Origin: Beta vulgaris subsp. vulgaris | Lineage: Eukaryota; Streptophyta; Magnoliopsida; Caryophyllales; Amaranthaceae | NCBI RefSeq assembly: GCF_026745355.1 | Contig: NC_079209.1 | Span: forward strand, 21,173,571-21,237,570 | Direction: 5' to 3' | Length of the DNA: 64,000 bases | Shown: positions 47,615-60,403 of the stretch, in pieces | How the letters are laid out: each line of letters starts with the position of its first letter | How positions within the stretch are numbered: the first letter of the stretch is position 1 | Program-made: the position numbers and the translations under genes | Notes under the pieces: model-generated | What the model was told of the DNA's origin: nothing | Database searches by the model: none | What the model saw: the letters and a program-made list of their open reading frames with translations, nothing else

Positions 47615-47721
47615 TATAAATTAATATGATAAGATCTTTTTGTTAATGTTATCTGATAACAAATAATTTGCAATCAGATGAGTGTGAATGGATTACATCT
47701 ATTTTTTTGGATTACAATTAT

Positions 47722-48299
<578 letters not shown>

Positions 48300-48802
48300 T
48301 GGAGTTTTATATATGCACCTCTATCGCCATCAAAATTACATGATATCATCCAGCCTATTGTGTTGTTTTAGGCGTTTTCACTTTGTACAGATAATAGTTC
48401 TTTTACTAGCGACTTTTTTGCCATTCTTTTTTAATGTCTTAAGTAGTCCTTCAGTTGTAAAATTCTTTAATGAAATTTGATTCTTTTTCTTTGGCTTTGA
48501 TCGAGTCTTGTTACCAACTTGGTATATAGATCAGAGATCAATGATTCATTAATCTGAACTCTGGATATGTGAATATTTTTTGTGAACAAAAGCTTTATTT
48601 GGAATTATTATCAAGAAAGAGGGAGATTGGGAGAGGGTGGGTTTCACTCCAAAACAATATTACAAAATTATCCTTACCTTTTTGTGTAATTCGAAGAAAT
48701 AGTCTCTCTTTTATAAAAGAACATCCTGCGTAACTACCAAAACATATTCTTGTCACCTTCGATAAGATTATCTATAGAGTAATGGAGTTTATAGTATCAT
48801 TT

Positions 48803-49118
48803 AGTGCTGCTTTGGTTTCCATGCCAAGTCAAAACTATGAAATTGCAATTTATAGGAAATAAATTACTAAATTAAATTCATGAAAAATTAGTAAAATTGT
48901 TTGGTTGACAATGGGGAAGTTAAATTCCCATGAGAATTTCTACTCACCTAGGAAGACTTAGGTAAGTAACTTCTTTCATTTTGTGGGAAATCAAAATTCC
49001 TAGCAAATTTCTAATTCTTCATTTTGCTATTATGTTGTCAACCTAACAAATCACCAAATTTTCAATTACTAGGAATTTCTATTTTTCCCATGTTTTCTCA
49101 TATCAACCAAACAACCAC
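48803..49118. mobile_element. Tourist-like MITE
   Basis: Left GTGCTGCTTTGGTT and right (inverted) GTGGTTGTTTGGTT, flanked by TTA on both sides. 316 bp, with an imperfect inner inverted repeat built from CTAGGAATTT/AAATTCCTAG-type words. Confidence 0.65.
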
Positions 49119-49125
49119 TTAACAA

Positions 49126-49160
49126 CTAGTATGTAATCTCGAGCGCTATCGCGGGTGGCT
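49126..49160 (-). other. Possible Helitron 3' end
   Basis: Minus strand reads CGCGATAGCGC, a short stem, then GAGATTACATACTAG and T. This has the form of a Helitron terminator, but the stem is weak and no partner 5' end was found. Confidence 0.3.
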
Positions 49161-49169
49161 TTTTTCGAA

Positions 49170-50790
49170 CTTGATATGCATTTTTCTCCATTCGCATTAA
49201 AATATAATAAGAAAACTCAACATTTAAAATGTACAAATATAATGATGTGAAAGCATGATTAAAAGTTGGTTGAGATAGTAATTGTGCTTTGTATAATAGC
49301 AAGATGTTAGGGGTTTAAATCTTGTTATAATCTAATTAACTTTTGTTAGTTGACATGACCTATTGGACAATTCTAATGGAGTAAAAAAGGTGTCACGTGG
49401 TGTGTTTACGTTGTCAACACACCTTTTTAATATATTTGTATAAATTTCATTAATAATAATTATTATATTTTAATAGTGACAGAGTATTTGATTCATGTTT
49501 TAGTGTGTATGACGATAACTTTTTAACTAGCGTTTTAATCTAGTTTTTGTGGTTCACGTAGTAGGTAGTTTAATGTGCTTTATGTGGTTTATACAATTTA
49601 AGACCCTGTTTTACAATTAACTGGTTATATTATGGGATTTGAGTACCTAATTGTATTAAGGGCTTTGCCTAACTAATTGCAATACATAATTGCGTAAAAG
49701 TGTTCGGTAAATAGCTAATTGTATTTTAGTGTAATTCACATTTCACCTCAATATTCCCAATCCTTCCTCACCTAGAAAGCTATTACAATCCTCTATGAGG
49801 CTCAATCTAACACCAATATTAGAGACCAGTCAATCCTTTAAATTATGCAAAATTTCTAATTCGTGCATAACCTTATTTACCGAATAAGGCCCAAGGCTTT
49901 TGAAGTGGAAGTTAGAGTTGACATTCAGGTCATTCATGTTGGGTTTTAGTTGTATCTTTTTGGGTGTATCTTGGTTTTTCGAGTAGGGTATAGTTTGAAT
50001 TTTTGGCCCATGTTATGTTCGGGTATATGCTCGGACTGGCTTTACTTAGATTCAGTTCAGGTATATGGTATTTAAGTTGGATTAGGTATTAGATTGGATC
50101 AATTTCATATTTGGTTAAAGTTAAACAAACAAATTGAAATTAAATATGAGTAAAAAGTTATAATAAGATAAAGAAAAATGCTCATTAGTACACTTGTATT
50201 ACTCGCTTCCGCCAAAAATACACTTAATATTAATTGACTTTGACTTGCTAATATCATATTTAAACTAATAACTTATTACGTTAAAAATCAAAAATAAAAA
50301 GTACTAATGACTTCCTAAACCTTTTAATGTCTCAAAATTTGAGGTTCATTAATTCTTTGTTTTTTATAAAATATACTAATATATTAAAGGCCTTGTTAAG
50401 AAAGCTTATGTGCCATGTGACACTCTCATTTAAGACTCTAATGCGATGCTCTATTTTCATGTCAAACCTCTCAATCCAAAGAATAACATTTTGTTGTTAT
50501 AAGGTATCATACATGTGACATTTGAAATTGAAAGTGAGAGTTTAAGGTTTTTAATTATATCTCATTTCAAAACTAACACAATAAGTTAGATCCATTATTA
50601 ACACTTTTGGTAATAACAAGAGATTATTGTAGACATAAACTCTTACCTCAATTCCTTATAGAAAGTTATTGTTTAATGCTTAAATGATATAAAATTATTC
50701 CAGGATAATCTACTGGTTAACTTATTAAAAGAAGATCGGTTAAAGGTTGACTTATTTTTAACAATTTTTCCTTTTTTATATGGAAAACAA
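49170..50790. other. AT-rich intergenic stretch
   Basis: No gene recognised. A Helitron-5'-like word (ATATACTAATATATTAAAGG) occurs near 50370-50390 without a matching 3' end. Confidence 0.35.
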
Positions 50791-50869
50791 ACTTAGGCCT
50801 GTCCTCTAATTTGCGGGCCAGCGTAAAATATTTTTACGGATGATAGAGAGAAATCTAAACTGTAAGGAG

Positions 50870-52320
50870 GAAACCAATACAAAAGGAAAGGGTAGTCGTG
50901 AGCCTTCCTAGCCATAAATTAAAGTTCGACGCTCGGTTAGCTTACCAAAAATAATAGATGAACCTGCACTCTTGAAATCTGGAAATGTCAAAACCTGCAT
51001 CTTTAACAATATTAGAAATTTCCCACGGAATTTGCGAAGAAGTTTTCATAGAGTTAATTACACCCAAGTTGTCTTCTTCAACAATGAGATGAGAGATATC
51101 AAGGGAAAAGGCACCATTAACGCCTTCTCTAATGGTTCATGCCTAAGCTTAAATAATAGAAATATTGAAACCCAAAGACTTAGCACCGACAAGCACCACT
51201 TTGTAAGCAATATTTCTAATGAAAAAGCCTAACGAGACATTACCATTACTAATTAAACTTAGAACCATCAAGATTTAATTTGAAAAAACTAGGGGGGAAA
51301 GGGGATCAGAGAAGATTAAACATGGCAAAATGGACAGGGAGCTTTTACTTGGGAGGAAGAAAGAGGGAGGAGTGCTCAAATTCTTCACTCTCTGCTTTAT
51401 CCTAGTCACAAAAAACTTTTTAATTTGAAAACTAGCTCGGCGGAGAGAATAACCTTCATCATTAAAAGTAACTTTGTTTCTAAAAAAACAAATAAACCAC
51501 CAAACAAAGGAAAATTTGGCTATAATGTCATTAGAAGAGATAAACTTACAAGAATTTAGCCAAACTAAAATAGGAGAATTGATTAGAGAAATCAATCTCA
51601 GCAGGGAGCTAGAAGAGATCAATTCCACTTGAATGGGGAAAGGCAAAGATATTTAAAGTGAAAAGTCAATCAAAATACAAGTGATTCAAAGACTCCAAGG
51701 CATTATTACAAAGGACACATTATTGCGGAAGAAAAATTTTACACTTTTCAAGTCTAGCCTTAGTGGGGAGCGCATCATGGCAAGCCTTAACAAAGAAAAC
51801 TTTTAACGTTAGCCGGGACCCTGAGCTTCCAAATTCAATCACAAAATACCTTTTTAATATTTGGATTAAACAAACCTTGGGCTAGAAGAGAGTTAGACTT
51901 AACAGAAGACTCACTATTTGTCTTTAAACCCCAAACTAAAGTATCAGCCAGGTTGAGGATTAGAAAGAGACAATAATAAATAGTAGAAGCAATGTGAGAA
52001 GGTACAAGAGGCTAATATGAAAGGAGGGGGCTCAATTACCATGACCGTCAATCATTGCACTAACTTTTAAATTTTTTAGTAAAAAGAGGAGGCTCAACAA
52101 CATTTCTAACGGGGTATTGGAAAATCTAACTATTATTCGAGAAACAAACTTCCTTTCCATTATCCACCTATTACCACCTAAGACCTTTCCTAAAAAGGGA
52201 AGAAGACTCATAAGTTTCTTCCACCGCCAAGAAGCCATCGAAGAAACCTTATGAGTCATAATGTCCTGGTTCTTGCTGTATTTATTCTTAACCAAACTTA
52301 CACAAAGATTAGAAGAGATT
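50870..52320 (-). pseudogene. L1-type LINE, 3' part (RT end, zinc finger, RNase H), broken
   Basis: Minus-strand order: IMTHKVSSMASWRWKKLM near 52250 and a decayed GNGKEVCF-type tract; ACHDALPTKARLEKCKIFLP with CVLCNNALESLNHLYFD at 51790-51670 (zf-RVT domain); FVWWFICFFRNKVTFND near 51490; then FKLNLDGSKFSLISNGNVSL and GFFIRNIAYKVVLVGAKSLG at about 51290-51120 (RNase H fold, first Asp in LDGS). This is the usual order at the 3' end of plant L1 LINEs with an RNase H domain. Many stops. The solo LTR at 52333 cuts off its upstream part. Confidence 0.7.
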
Positions 52321-52332
52321 TTGATTACTCTT

Positions 52333-53555
52333 TGTAATACCCCATATTTTTGAGTATTTATTTAAGTAATTAAAATATTTATTTTCTAAAATAAATATTT
52401 TAAGTAAAAGGTATTTTAGTATTTTCACCCATTTTAAATTATTTTGGCAGGAAATGGCGCCAATTTTGGGTTTGTTAAGCTTTTGGTTTGAAATCCTAGT
52501 CAAAAAAATTTTAAGAAACAAAAAAAAAATTATTTTTTTGGGCCATGTTTTAGACGGGATTCATAGTAAAGGGGAAGGGTGTTTTATTTTCTAAAACTTT
52601 CAAATTTATGATGGAGGTTACAAATCTTGGTTTAATCTCCTAATTTATGGTGAAGGTTACAAGCTATTTAATTTTGAAAATTAAGAACTACCTATTTTAC
52701 TCCTATAACTACCCCATACCTTAAGCTATCTTTTCCACACAAATTTTTTGAAGAATCCATACTCTCTTACTACAAGGTTCTTTTTTCTCTTCTTCATCTA
52801 TTTTTTTTTATTTAAGTTCCAATTTTCTTTGGTTTAAGAAAAAAAAAATTTATATATCTTACTCAAAAATATTATGCTCGTGATAGGTTATTCATGTTTA
52901 ACTTCATGAATAAATTCATGTGATAAGTTACTTATTGGTTGGTTTGAAGAAATCTCAAGCATAAGAATAAGTGAAGATAAGTGAAGATACTAGTATACTC
53001 TTTGTGTAAGATCAAGGTACATTATGTACCTAGATCTTTTGAAATGCAGTTTTATGTCGTAAAGTTGTTTATTGGTTTTTATGGTTGGATTGATTTAGAA
53101 ATTTGGTTTAAACTTGTTACAATATTTTATTATTCACTCTTAGAAGTGAAAAGAAGAAATGATTTTATCGATCATTTTTATAGAAAAGTTTGGTTATCCT
53201 TTTTGGAAAATTAAATTGTTTTTACAAGGAAAAGTCTAATTGGTTTTCATGAACTTTGAATGTTCAAAAAGTTGTTTATGAGAAAAGAAGATTTATTTAT
53301 GACTTACAAGTCATATTATTATTATTACCGCTTGATCAACATCAAAAAGGGTTTATTCATGACTTACACATCATACTATTATTATTATTACCGCTAAGAT
53401 TAACATCAAGAAGGTTTATGCTTCAAAGTCCACTTGTTGGCAATCATTGTTATCCCTTGATATAGATATGTGATGGGATGACTAGTTTGGGGGGTGTGCA
53501 CACTTAGGAAATGGAAGGGGAAATAAGAAGAGGAATTATTTTCAAGATTATTTTT
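52333..53555 (+). mobile_element. Second copy of the 24900 LTR, 3' end missing
   Basis: Starts TGTAATACCCC and follows the LTR at 24900 almost to its end, up to TTCAAGATTATTTTT at about 53555, then departs. The TATA box is mutated (TATAACTACC near 52705). It shows the uninterrupted form of the site used by the nested LTR (GACTTACAAGTCAT near 53300). The missing last 0.6 kb may lie beyond later insertions. Confidence 0.75.
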
Positions 53556-55191
53556 GACGAAAAATTGACAAGAGCAGACCTAACTATGGACTCCCTTCCA
53601 TGATAGATCCCAACTTTGGAATACTCCACAACGGTCCCAACTTTGGGGGGTGTTTTATAAAAGTAATCCTAGCAGGCCACTTAACCTGCTACAACAGGTA
53701 AACCTCTAAACTCTCCCCCTTGCCACCCCTTCCCCCACCCTTGAAATATCCTCCCCTACCCTGCCACCCCCTGCCCCACTCTAAAACTATCCTTCTTCTC
53801 TCGCGTCCCTCTTTCCCTGTAGTCCACTACCGCAAAACCACCACAAAATCCATGGTTATAAACATCAAGATACATAATTCTTTAATTTGACACATGAAGT
53901 CCAACTTATGTCGTTTACTACAAAGTAAGACTAACAGAAGAACAAAAACACGGTAAATCATCCAATTTTCAAGGGTAAGACTTCGAATTTTGGTCAACTG
54001 ATTATGATAAAAAGTTACAAAAATAATTGAAAAAAATATATGAAAAAAAAGATTGAAACTTACAACATATTAGAATGTTGTACACCAGCTTCAATAACCT
54101 TGAGAGATTCTCGGCAAGTAGAAGACTTTACAAGCTGATAACCTACCATTGATTAAAAACTCCTATTCCTACTCTTTTTCTTATCTTTAAATTATAATCA
54201 ATTAGTGAGGAAATAAAAGCTCCAAGCAATAAAAAGAAGAAAAAATCGTCAAGAATAAGTCAACCTTTAAGCCATCCTCTAAAAACAAGTCAACATTTTG
54301 ATTATCCTTGAACAAGTCAATCTTTAATACTAATTTATTTTTGACAAGTTCTTGACTGTTGTTAACTAATTTAACTGCTTAAATATGACATGTGTAACTC
54401 TTCAAAGGGATGAAAAAGAAAACAAAAAGAAATTAATAATTCAAAAAGAGAAAGAAAGAAGTCATATTATTTGTAATTTAACTTGTTTAAAATTTATAAG
54501 TGTTGAAGGTAGACTTATTCAAGAAATAATCAAAAAATAACTTATTTTTTAGCGGACGGTGAACAATGGTTGACTTTTTATTGACAATTATTCCTAAAAA
54601 GCAAACCCGTAAAAGTTGTTGTCTTTGATTTAACTTTTTGTATGAAATTTAATCTGGGAATAATTAAAATGGCAACAATCGTAATGAAATGGTGGTGGTG
54701 CTTGGGTGGTTGTGGTGCTTGGTTGGCGCAACAAAGATAGCGGTGACGCGAACTTAGTGAGGGAGGAGAGACGAAAGATGGTGGGAGGATGAGAGAGGAA
54801 AGAGGATGGATGAAGACTGAGTTTGCTGGACGGTTTGGGAGGGTAAAGGAGGGGGTTGTGGGTGTTTCAGGGTGGCAAGGAGGGGGCTGAGGTTGTGGGG
54901 TGGCAGAGTAGAGGGTGGCAGGGAGGGGGAGAGGATTTGGTGGCAGGGGAGGGAGGGAGAGAGAGAAAGAATCTAAAAGGAGGAAGAAGAGGATTTAATT
55001 TTCAGTTTTTTCACCAAGTACCCCCGAGTTTTCAAAAAATTCACCTGGTACCTTCCATATTTTCAAAATTCACCAGGTACCTTTAAGTTTTAAACTAATA
55101 CACGGGGTACCATTAAATGCCCATAATGACTAACGGCGTTAACCGCCGTTAGTCATTAACCCTAACCCTAAACCCTAATTATAAACCTAAC
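53556..55191. other. Repeat-like stretch of unknown class
   Basis: Begins with AACTTTGG-rich words (53600-53660), has a CCACCCC-rich part (53700-53830), AT-rich middle, GGTGG-rich part (54690-54960), then AAATTCACCTGGTACC-type direct repeats (55015-55110). It looks like one or two non-autonomous DNA elements inserted in the LTR copy, but I found no matching ends. The open frame at 54856-55086 is G-rich and not recognised. Confidence 0.35.
55124..55158. repeat. Perfect palindrome, 15-bp arms, next to telomere-like words
   Basis: TAATGACTAACGGCG and its exact inverse flank a 5-base loop TTAAC. The following 30 bases are CCCTAA/CCCTAAA words, after which the Sirevirus LTR starts at 55192. Confidence 0.85.
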
Positions 55192-56506
55192 TGTTGATAC
55201 CTAGTTTTGATGATGACAAAGGAACAAAGATGCAAACTAAGTAGTGAACTAATGAGTTATTTAAGTGTATGATTTTTAAGGTATCATTGAAAGAACAATG
55301 GAGAATACGAAGTCAAGGGAAGTCAAGAGAGATTTCAAAGGCTAAGTAAAGAATTTCTATAAGTTGATACTGGAGCAAGCATTGGATCAAGAAGAATAAA
55401 GCAAGGCTTTTATTTTCTAGTTCCATTGTAAAGGAACGAAAGTAATGTGGTAAGGAACATTGGAGTCTTATTTGAGAATGAGAGTTTGTTCCTTTCTAAG
55501 GAACAAACTAAGTGGCACTAACGAATTTTAAAGGAACTTTAATTAAAAGAGAACTAGACTTAGGCGTAAAGCAGTATAACGGTTCAATATAATTGAGTAA
55601 GTCATGCCTAAATAATAGGTTAGTTTTTCTCTAAGTAAAAATCAGTTTTTAAGAAAATCTTTTAAGGAAAAGATTTTGTTTTTCGAAAAGATAAGAAAAT
55701 ATTATGGTTTTTAAAAGATTTTATTTAAAAGATAATATTTTCTTAAAGATTAAAATTCAGTTTTAAATTAAATTTGTTTAAAAATGAATTGATTTCGGAT
55801 AAAGCTCAAGAACTCCTATATCTTAGGAGTAGTACAAAAATCCACGTTCATAAGATCATGGGATCATGGGATGATGTAAGAACGTGTTCCTTAGGGAAGG
55901 AACATCATGGGTTAATGGATTAACTAACATATTTAATCCCACGTTCTCTTATTGTTACTATAAATATTGAAGTCTAATAAGTTCCAAAGTGTGTCTGACT
56001 AAGTAATTAAGTGAGTTTAACTAATTAAGTGTCAGTGCCTTCATTCTCTCATAATAGCCATTTGTTCTTTGCTTCTTACTCTAATTCCACTAAGCTTATT
56101 TCGATCAATTGTATTTTGGTTTTTGGGGTAAGGGAACTTTGAGTGAAGTTTTGTAAGAGAGAAGCTTTGTGTGAAGCTTGTAGAGTGAGAAAATTCGAGT
56201 GAAGTTGAGAGGAACTGCTGTTAAGGGAACAGTGGCTCAGGAACTTGAGTTTAGGAACTCAAGGTGTGGCTCGAGTTAGAATTAGGTTGTAACAAAGTTG
56301 TTTGGCCTAATTAGTGAAAGAGTTGAGTTTAAAATCCCTAGTGGTCGAGGTTGTTTCTTCTTGTTGGGCCCAAGAAGTTTTTCCTCGTAAAAATCCCTTG
56401 TGTTCCTCTAGCTTGTTTATTGTTTAAGTTTTAATTTCCGAAAAATTACGTTTATTTCTACACCTACAATTCACCCCCCTCTTGTAGTGTTCCTAGGGAA
56501 ATAACA
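55192..56506 (+). repeat. 5' LTR of the Sirevirus
   Basis: Starts TGTTGATACC and ends AATAACA, 1315 bp, placed directly before the primer-binding site. The 3' copy is outside, so the ends rest on the TG...CA rule and the PBS position. Confidence 0.8.
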
Positions 56507-56508
56507 AT

Positions 56509-56520
56509 TGGTATCAGAGC
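56509..56520 (+). promoter_or_regulatory. Primer-binding site for initiator Met-tRNA
   Basis: TGGTATCAGAGC is complementary to the 3' end of the plant initiator methionine tRNA, the usual minus-strand primer of copia elements. Two bases after the LTR. Confidence 0.9.
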
Positions 56521-56570
56521 AGAACTCACGTAAGATAGGAAACCCTATTGAGAAAAAGATCCAAGGAACA

Positions 56571-58280
56571 ATGAATACCACCGAGAAACTTGAAGAAGGT
56601 TATTCCACTCAAAGGCCTCCTATGTTCAATGGGAAGTACTACAACTATTGGAAGAACCGCATGGAGATATTCATCAAAGCTGAAAACTATCAGGTATGGA
56701 GAGTCATTGAAGTTGGTGATTTCGAAGTCACAACTACAAATGACAAAAATGAGGTAACTCTAAAACCCCTCTCTGATTATGACAAATCTGATTTTGAAAA
56801 AATGGAAGTAAATGCCATGGCTATTAAATTTGCATTGTGGACTTGGACCCCATGAACATAATAGGATCATGGGATGCAAATCCGCAAAGCAAATATGGGA
56901 TTTACTAGAAGTAACCCAGAAGGAACTAATGAAGTTAAAAGATCAAAATTGATTTACTTATGAATCAATATGAACTGTTCTGCATGAAATCTAAGGAAAG
57001 CATCGAGACATGTTTACTCGTTTTACTAACATTATTAATGAGTTGGCTTCTCTTGGAAAGTTTATTTCATCTGAGGAACAGGTTCGAAAGGTTCTTAGGA
57101 GTCTTCCTAAGGACAGATGGATGGCTAAATTCACTCTCTTCAAGAAACAAAAGACTTCACTAAGTTCAACTTAGAACAGCTGGCAGGGTCACTTATGACT
57201 CATGAGCTTCACCTTGATACTGAATATGGTGAAAGCTCCAAATCAAAATCAATTGCTCTCAAAGCAGATGATGAAGATGATTCGGATTCAGAAGAAGAAG
57301 AAGCAGCCCTCATGGTTCGAAAATTTCGAAAGATGTATAGGAACATGAAGAATGGAAACTTCAAAGGTAAAACTAAGAAATTTTCTAACAAAGCTGCTTG
57401 TCATAAATGTGGTAGTACAGATCACTTCATCAAGGAATGTCCTCTTTGGGAAAATGACAAAACCAAAGAAAGGAACAAGGAACGCTTTGCTGAAAGGAAC
57501 AAAGAATCAAAGCACCTTTCTCTAAGGCAAAGTCGCAAAGCTATGATAGCTGCTTGGGGAGATTCAGAGACGGAAGAAGAAGAGGAACAACAACTGAAGA
57601 AACAGCAAACCTTTGCCTCATGGCAAACATGACGAAAAAGAAGATGAAGAAAAAGTTGAGGTAAGTCAACATGGTCTTGAGTCAGACTTAGATTGTAAAA
57701 CTAGGCCTGAAATATATGATCTTCTTTATGATGCAATTCTTGAATGTAGAGATGAACGTGAAAAACGTGAACAAACAAAAGCCTTAAAGTCTGCAAGAAC
57801 ACATAGAATGGCTTAAGAAAATGAGAACAGATGTTGAAACTAGATTCTTTGATTATAAAAACTTAAAAATCAAAGAATATTATGAAAGTTTGAAAAATGA
57901 AAATTATCTAATTAATTTAGAGATTTCACACTTGAAGGAGTTTGTCCCTGTTCTAGTTCCTTTGATATAAGATCAACCCTTTGAAAGGATACAGATCTGA
58001 GATTGAAAATTGAATAAAGAAAAAATTTTTAAAGGAACAGATCTGTAATCTTAAAAAGGAACTGGTTGTCGCAAGGAACAGAGGCAAAACATGGTTCCTA
58101 AGTGGATTGAGAAACCACAGACCAAAAGGAAGAAGGTCTTGGTTTTGAAAATTACAAGAAAAGGAACAAGACAAAGAAATATGTTGATCTACCTAGTGAT
58201 AATATGTATGTATTGTGGAAAGGTAGGTCATTACATAAATCAATGTCAACTAAAATCTGAGATGATTGGAAAAATGTGAC
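56571..58280 (+). pseudogene. Sirevirus gag, broken
   Basis: The ATG at 56571 opens MNTTEKLEEGYSTQRPPMFN and YYNYWKNRMEIFIKAENY, the copia gag N-terminus (UBN2-type region). The frame is lost near 56850 and again before 57195. An acidic linker and the zinc knuckle CHKCGSTDHFIKEC (57399-57440) follow, and a second knuckle CMYCGKVGHYINQC lies at 58205-58246. Two separated knuckles fit Sirevirus gag. The product would form the particle that packages the RNA. Confidence 0.8.
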
Positions 58281-58389
58281 AATAAGTAAGAAAAATGGGT
58301 TGTCAAAACAAATCCTAGTCAAGAACAGGAACCCACGAAAGATGGGGTTCCTACAACTAACACATAGTTGATTTTTGCAGGTTGGAGTG

Positions 58390-58998
58390 AGGGGGAACAA
58401 CACATGGTATCTCGATAGTGGTTGTTCCAAGCACATGACAGGAGACAAAACTAAGTTTCTCTCACTCACAACCTATGAAGGTGGAAGTGTAACATTTGGT
58501 GAAATAAGAAAGGTAACATAGTTGCCATGGGAAGGTTGGTAAGTCACCACTACACTCCATTGAAAATGTATTTTTAGTTGAAGGTCTAAAACATAATCTA
58601 TTAAGATTTCTCAATTCTGTGACAAGGGAAATACTGTAAAATTTGATAAGAAAAATGCTTGATCATCAACATTAAAACTAAGAAGGTTATTCTTGGAAGG
58701 AACAAGGAAAGGGAACACATACATTGTGGATCTAACCTTGTTCCTAAATCAATTTAACTTGTCTTAGTGTTATTGAAGATGATTCACTTCTTTGGCACAA
58801 GCGTCTAGGACATGCTAGCTTTTATTACTTGAGAAACTTAGATCAAAAGATCTTGTTTTAGGATTACCATCCATAAAATTTCATATTGATCAAGTTTGTG
58901 ATGCATGTGCACGAGGTAAGCAAGTTAGATCCTCTTTCAAGTCTAAGACGATAGTAAGTTCCACTAGACCATTAGAACTAATTCATATGGACTTATGT
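58390..58998 (+). pseudogene. Sirevirus protease and integrase zinc-finger region, broken
   Basis: WYLDSGCSKHMTG (58400-58440) holds the Asp-Ser-Gly of the copia protease. After a damaged stretch, LWHKRLGHASFYYL (about 58790) and VCDACARGKQ (about 58900) supply the His-His-Cys-Cys finger of integrase. The frame runs up to the CACTA insertion at 58999 and resumes correctly at 60404. Confidence 0.75.
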
Positions 58999-60403
58999 CA
59001 CTAGTAGAATAAAGGTTACTTGCTGCGGTTAAAAAGTGCCCTATTGCTGCGGTTTGGGGCGCGCAGCAATTAAGGGCGCAGCAATAGGTATTAAAAATAT
59101 TGCTGCGGTTTTAAACCGTAGCAATATATACCAATATTGCTGCGGTTTTTTAGGCCAAACCGCAGCAATATATGAATTTTTTGGCGAAAAGTAAGGTGGT
59201 TGAGAGGTAATATTGCTGCGGTTTTTAGCCCAAAACCGCAGCAATAGGGTCCTACAAGCAAAAAAAAAAATTTTTTTTTTTTACATTTTGCAATAAAATT
59301 TGAAATATTAAAACCAAACAACTATCCCATCCACTATCCACCAAATTGAACTTGATAAAATGACATGAATAATACAGTAACTAAATAATACAAAAAATAA
59401 AGTAAAATGGAAGAAACAAATAACACTAAAATGGAAAAAACAATAACACTAAAGTGGAAAAAACAATAACAGTAACAGTAAAATGGAAATACCAAAAAAT
59501 AAAATAAAATGGAAAAGCAAAAATAAATAAACAGTAACTAAAATGACAAATTACAAAAAAAATATAATAAATATATATAAAAAAAATAAGAATCTGAAAA
59601 TAAAAAAAATCTTAAAACAAAAAAAAATGATACTAAGAATTCGAATGACGCAGTACAATCGCACGGTGGGTTTGGCGGCTTCGTCGAGGCCGGTGGGCTT
59701 GGCGGCTTCGTCGAGGCCAGTGGGATGGGTTGTTTGCTTGGCGATTTCGTTCGATTGGCGGCTTCGAACGAAGGCAATGAGCAGAGACAAACCACCACAG
59801 CCGAAGAAGAGGGCAACGACGGTTTTGTCCTTCGCTTGGCGGCTTCCTGGTGTCCTTTGCAAGAAGAAGAGGACGGCTTCCTGCTGGTGTCCTTCGCAAG
59901 AAGAAGAGAACGGCTTCCAGCTGGTGTCCTTCGCAAGAAGAAGACGGTGGCTTCCTGCTGGTGTCCTTCGCGAGAAGAAGACGACGGCTTGTGATAGACG
60001 GTTGAGAGAGATGAAAGAGACAAGAGGTTGTGAGAGAGATGAGAGGCGGGTGAGAGATGGAAAGTGAAGGAAAAAAACCCTAACTCATGTTTTTATACTT
60101 TTTTTTTTAATAATATTGCTGCGGTTTCTAAAAATAACCGCAGCAATATAGTAAAATATTGTTTTTTAATATTTTTTTATTTATTGCTGCGGTTTTTGTC
60201 AAAAACCGCAGCAATATATTTGGTCAAATAGTCAATTTTTTTCGAATTTTTTTCCTGTTGATACCATATTGTTGCGGTTTTAGGTCAAAACCGCAGCAAT
60301 ATCTTTATTTTATATTTTATTTTTCTTTTTACGTGATATATTGCTGCGTATAGGTAAAACCGCAGCAATACTACCGCAGCAAATAGCAGTTATTCTACTA
60401 GTG
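58999..60403. mobile_element. CACTA element inserted in the Sirevirus integrase
   Basis: Perfect 14-bp inverted ends CACTAGTAGAATAA, flanked by an exact TGT duplication (58996-58998, 60404-60406), the 3-bp target of CACTA elements. Subterminal zones (59029-59250 and 60113-60385) are filled with TTGCTGCGGTTTT words in both orientations. 1405 bp, no transposase. The centre (59640-60100) is GC-richer than its surroundings, starts on the minus strand like a plant 5' UTR (TTAGGGTTTTTTTCC, CATCTCTCACC), and holds 36-39-bp tandem units around GGTGTCCTTCGCAAGAAGAA. Its 161-residue minus-strand frame is probably captured host sequence. Intact ends suggest it is young. Confidence 0.9.

Noticed and set aside
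53556..55191. Idea that this is the second half of the LTR at 52333
   Set aside because: Its sequence does not continue the LTR as seen at 28690-29316, so it is something inserted or adjacent.
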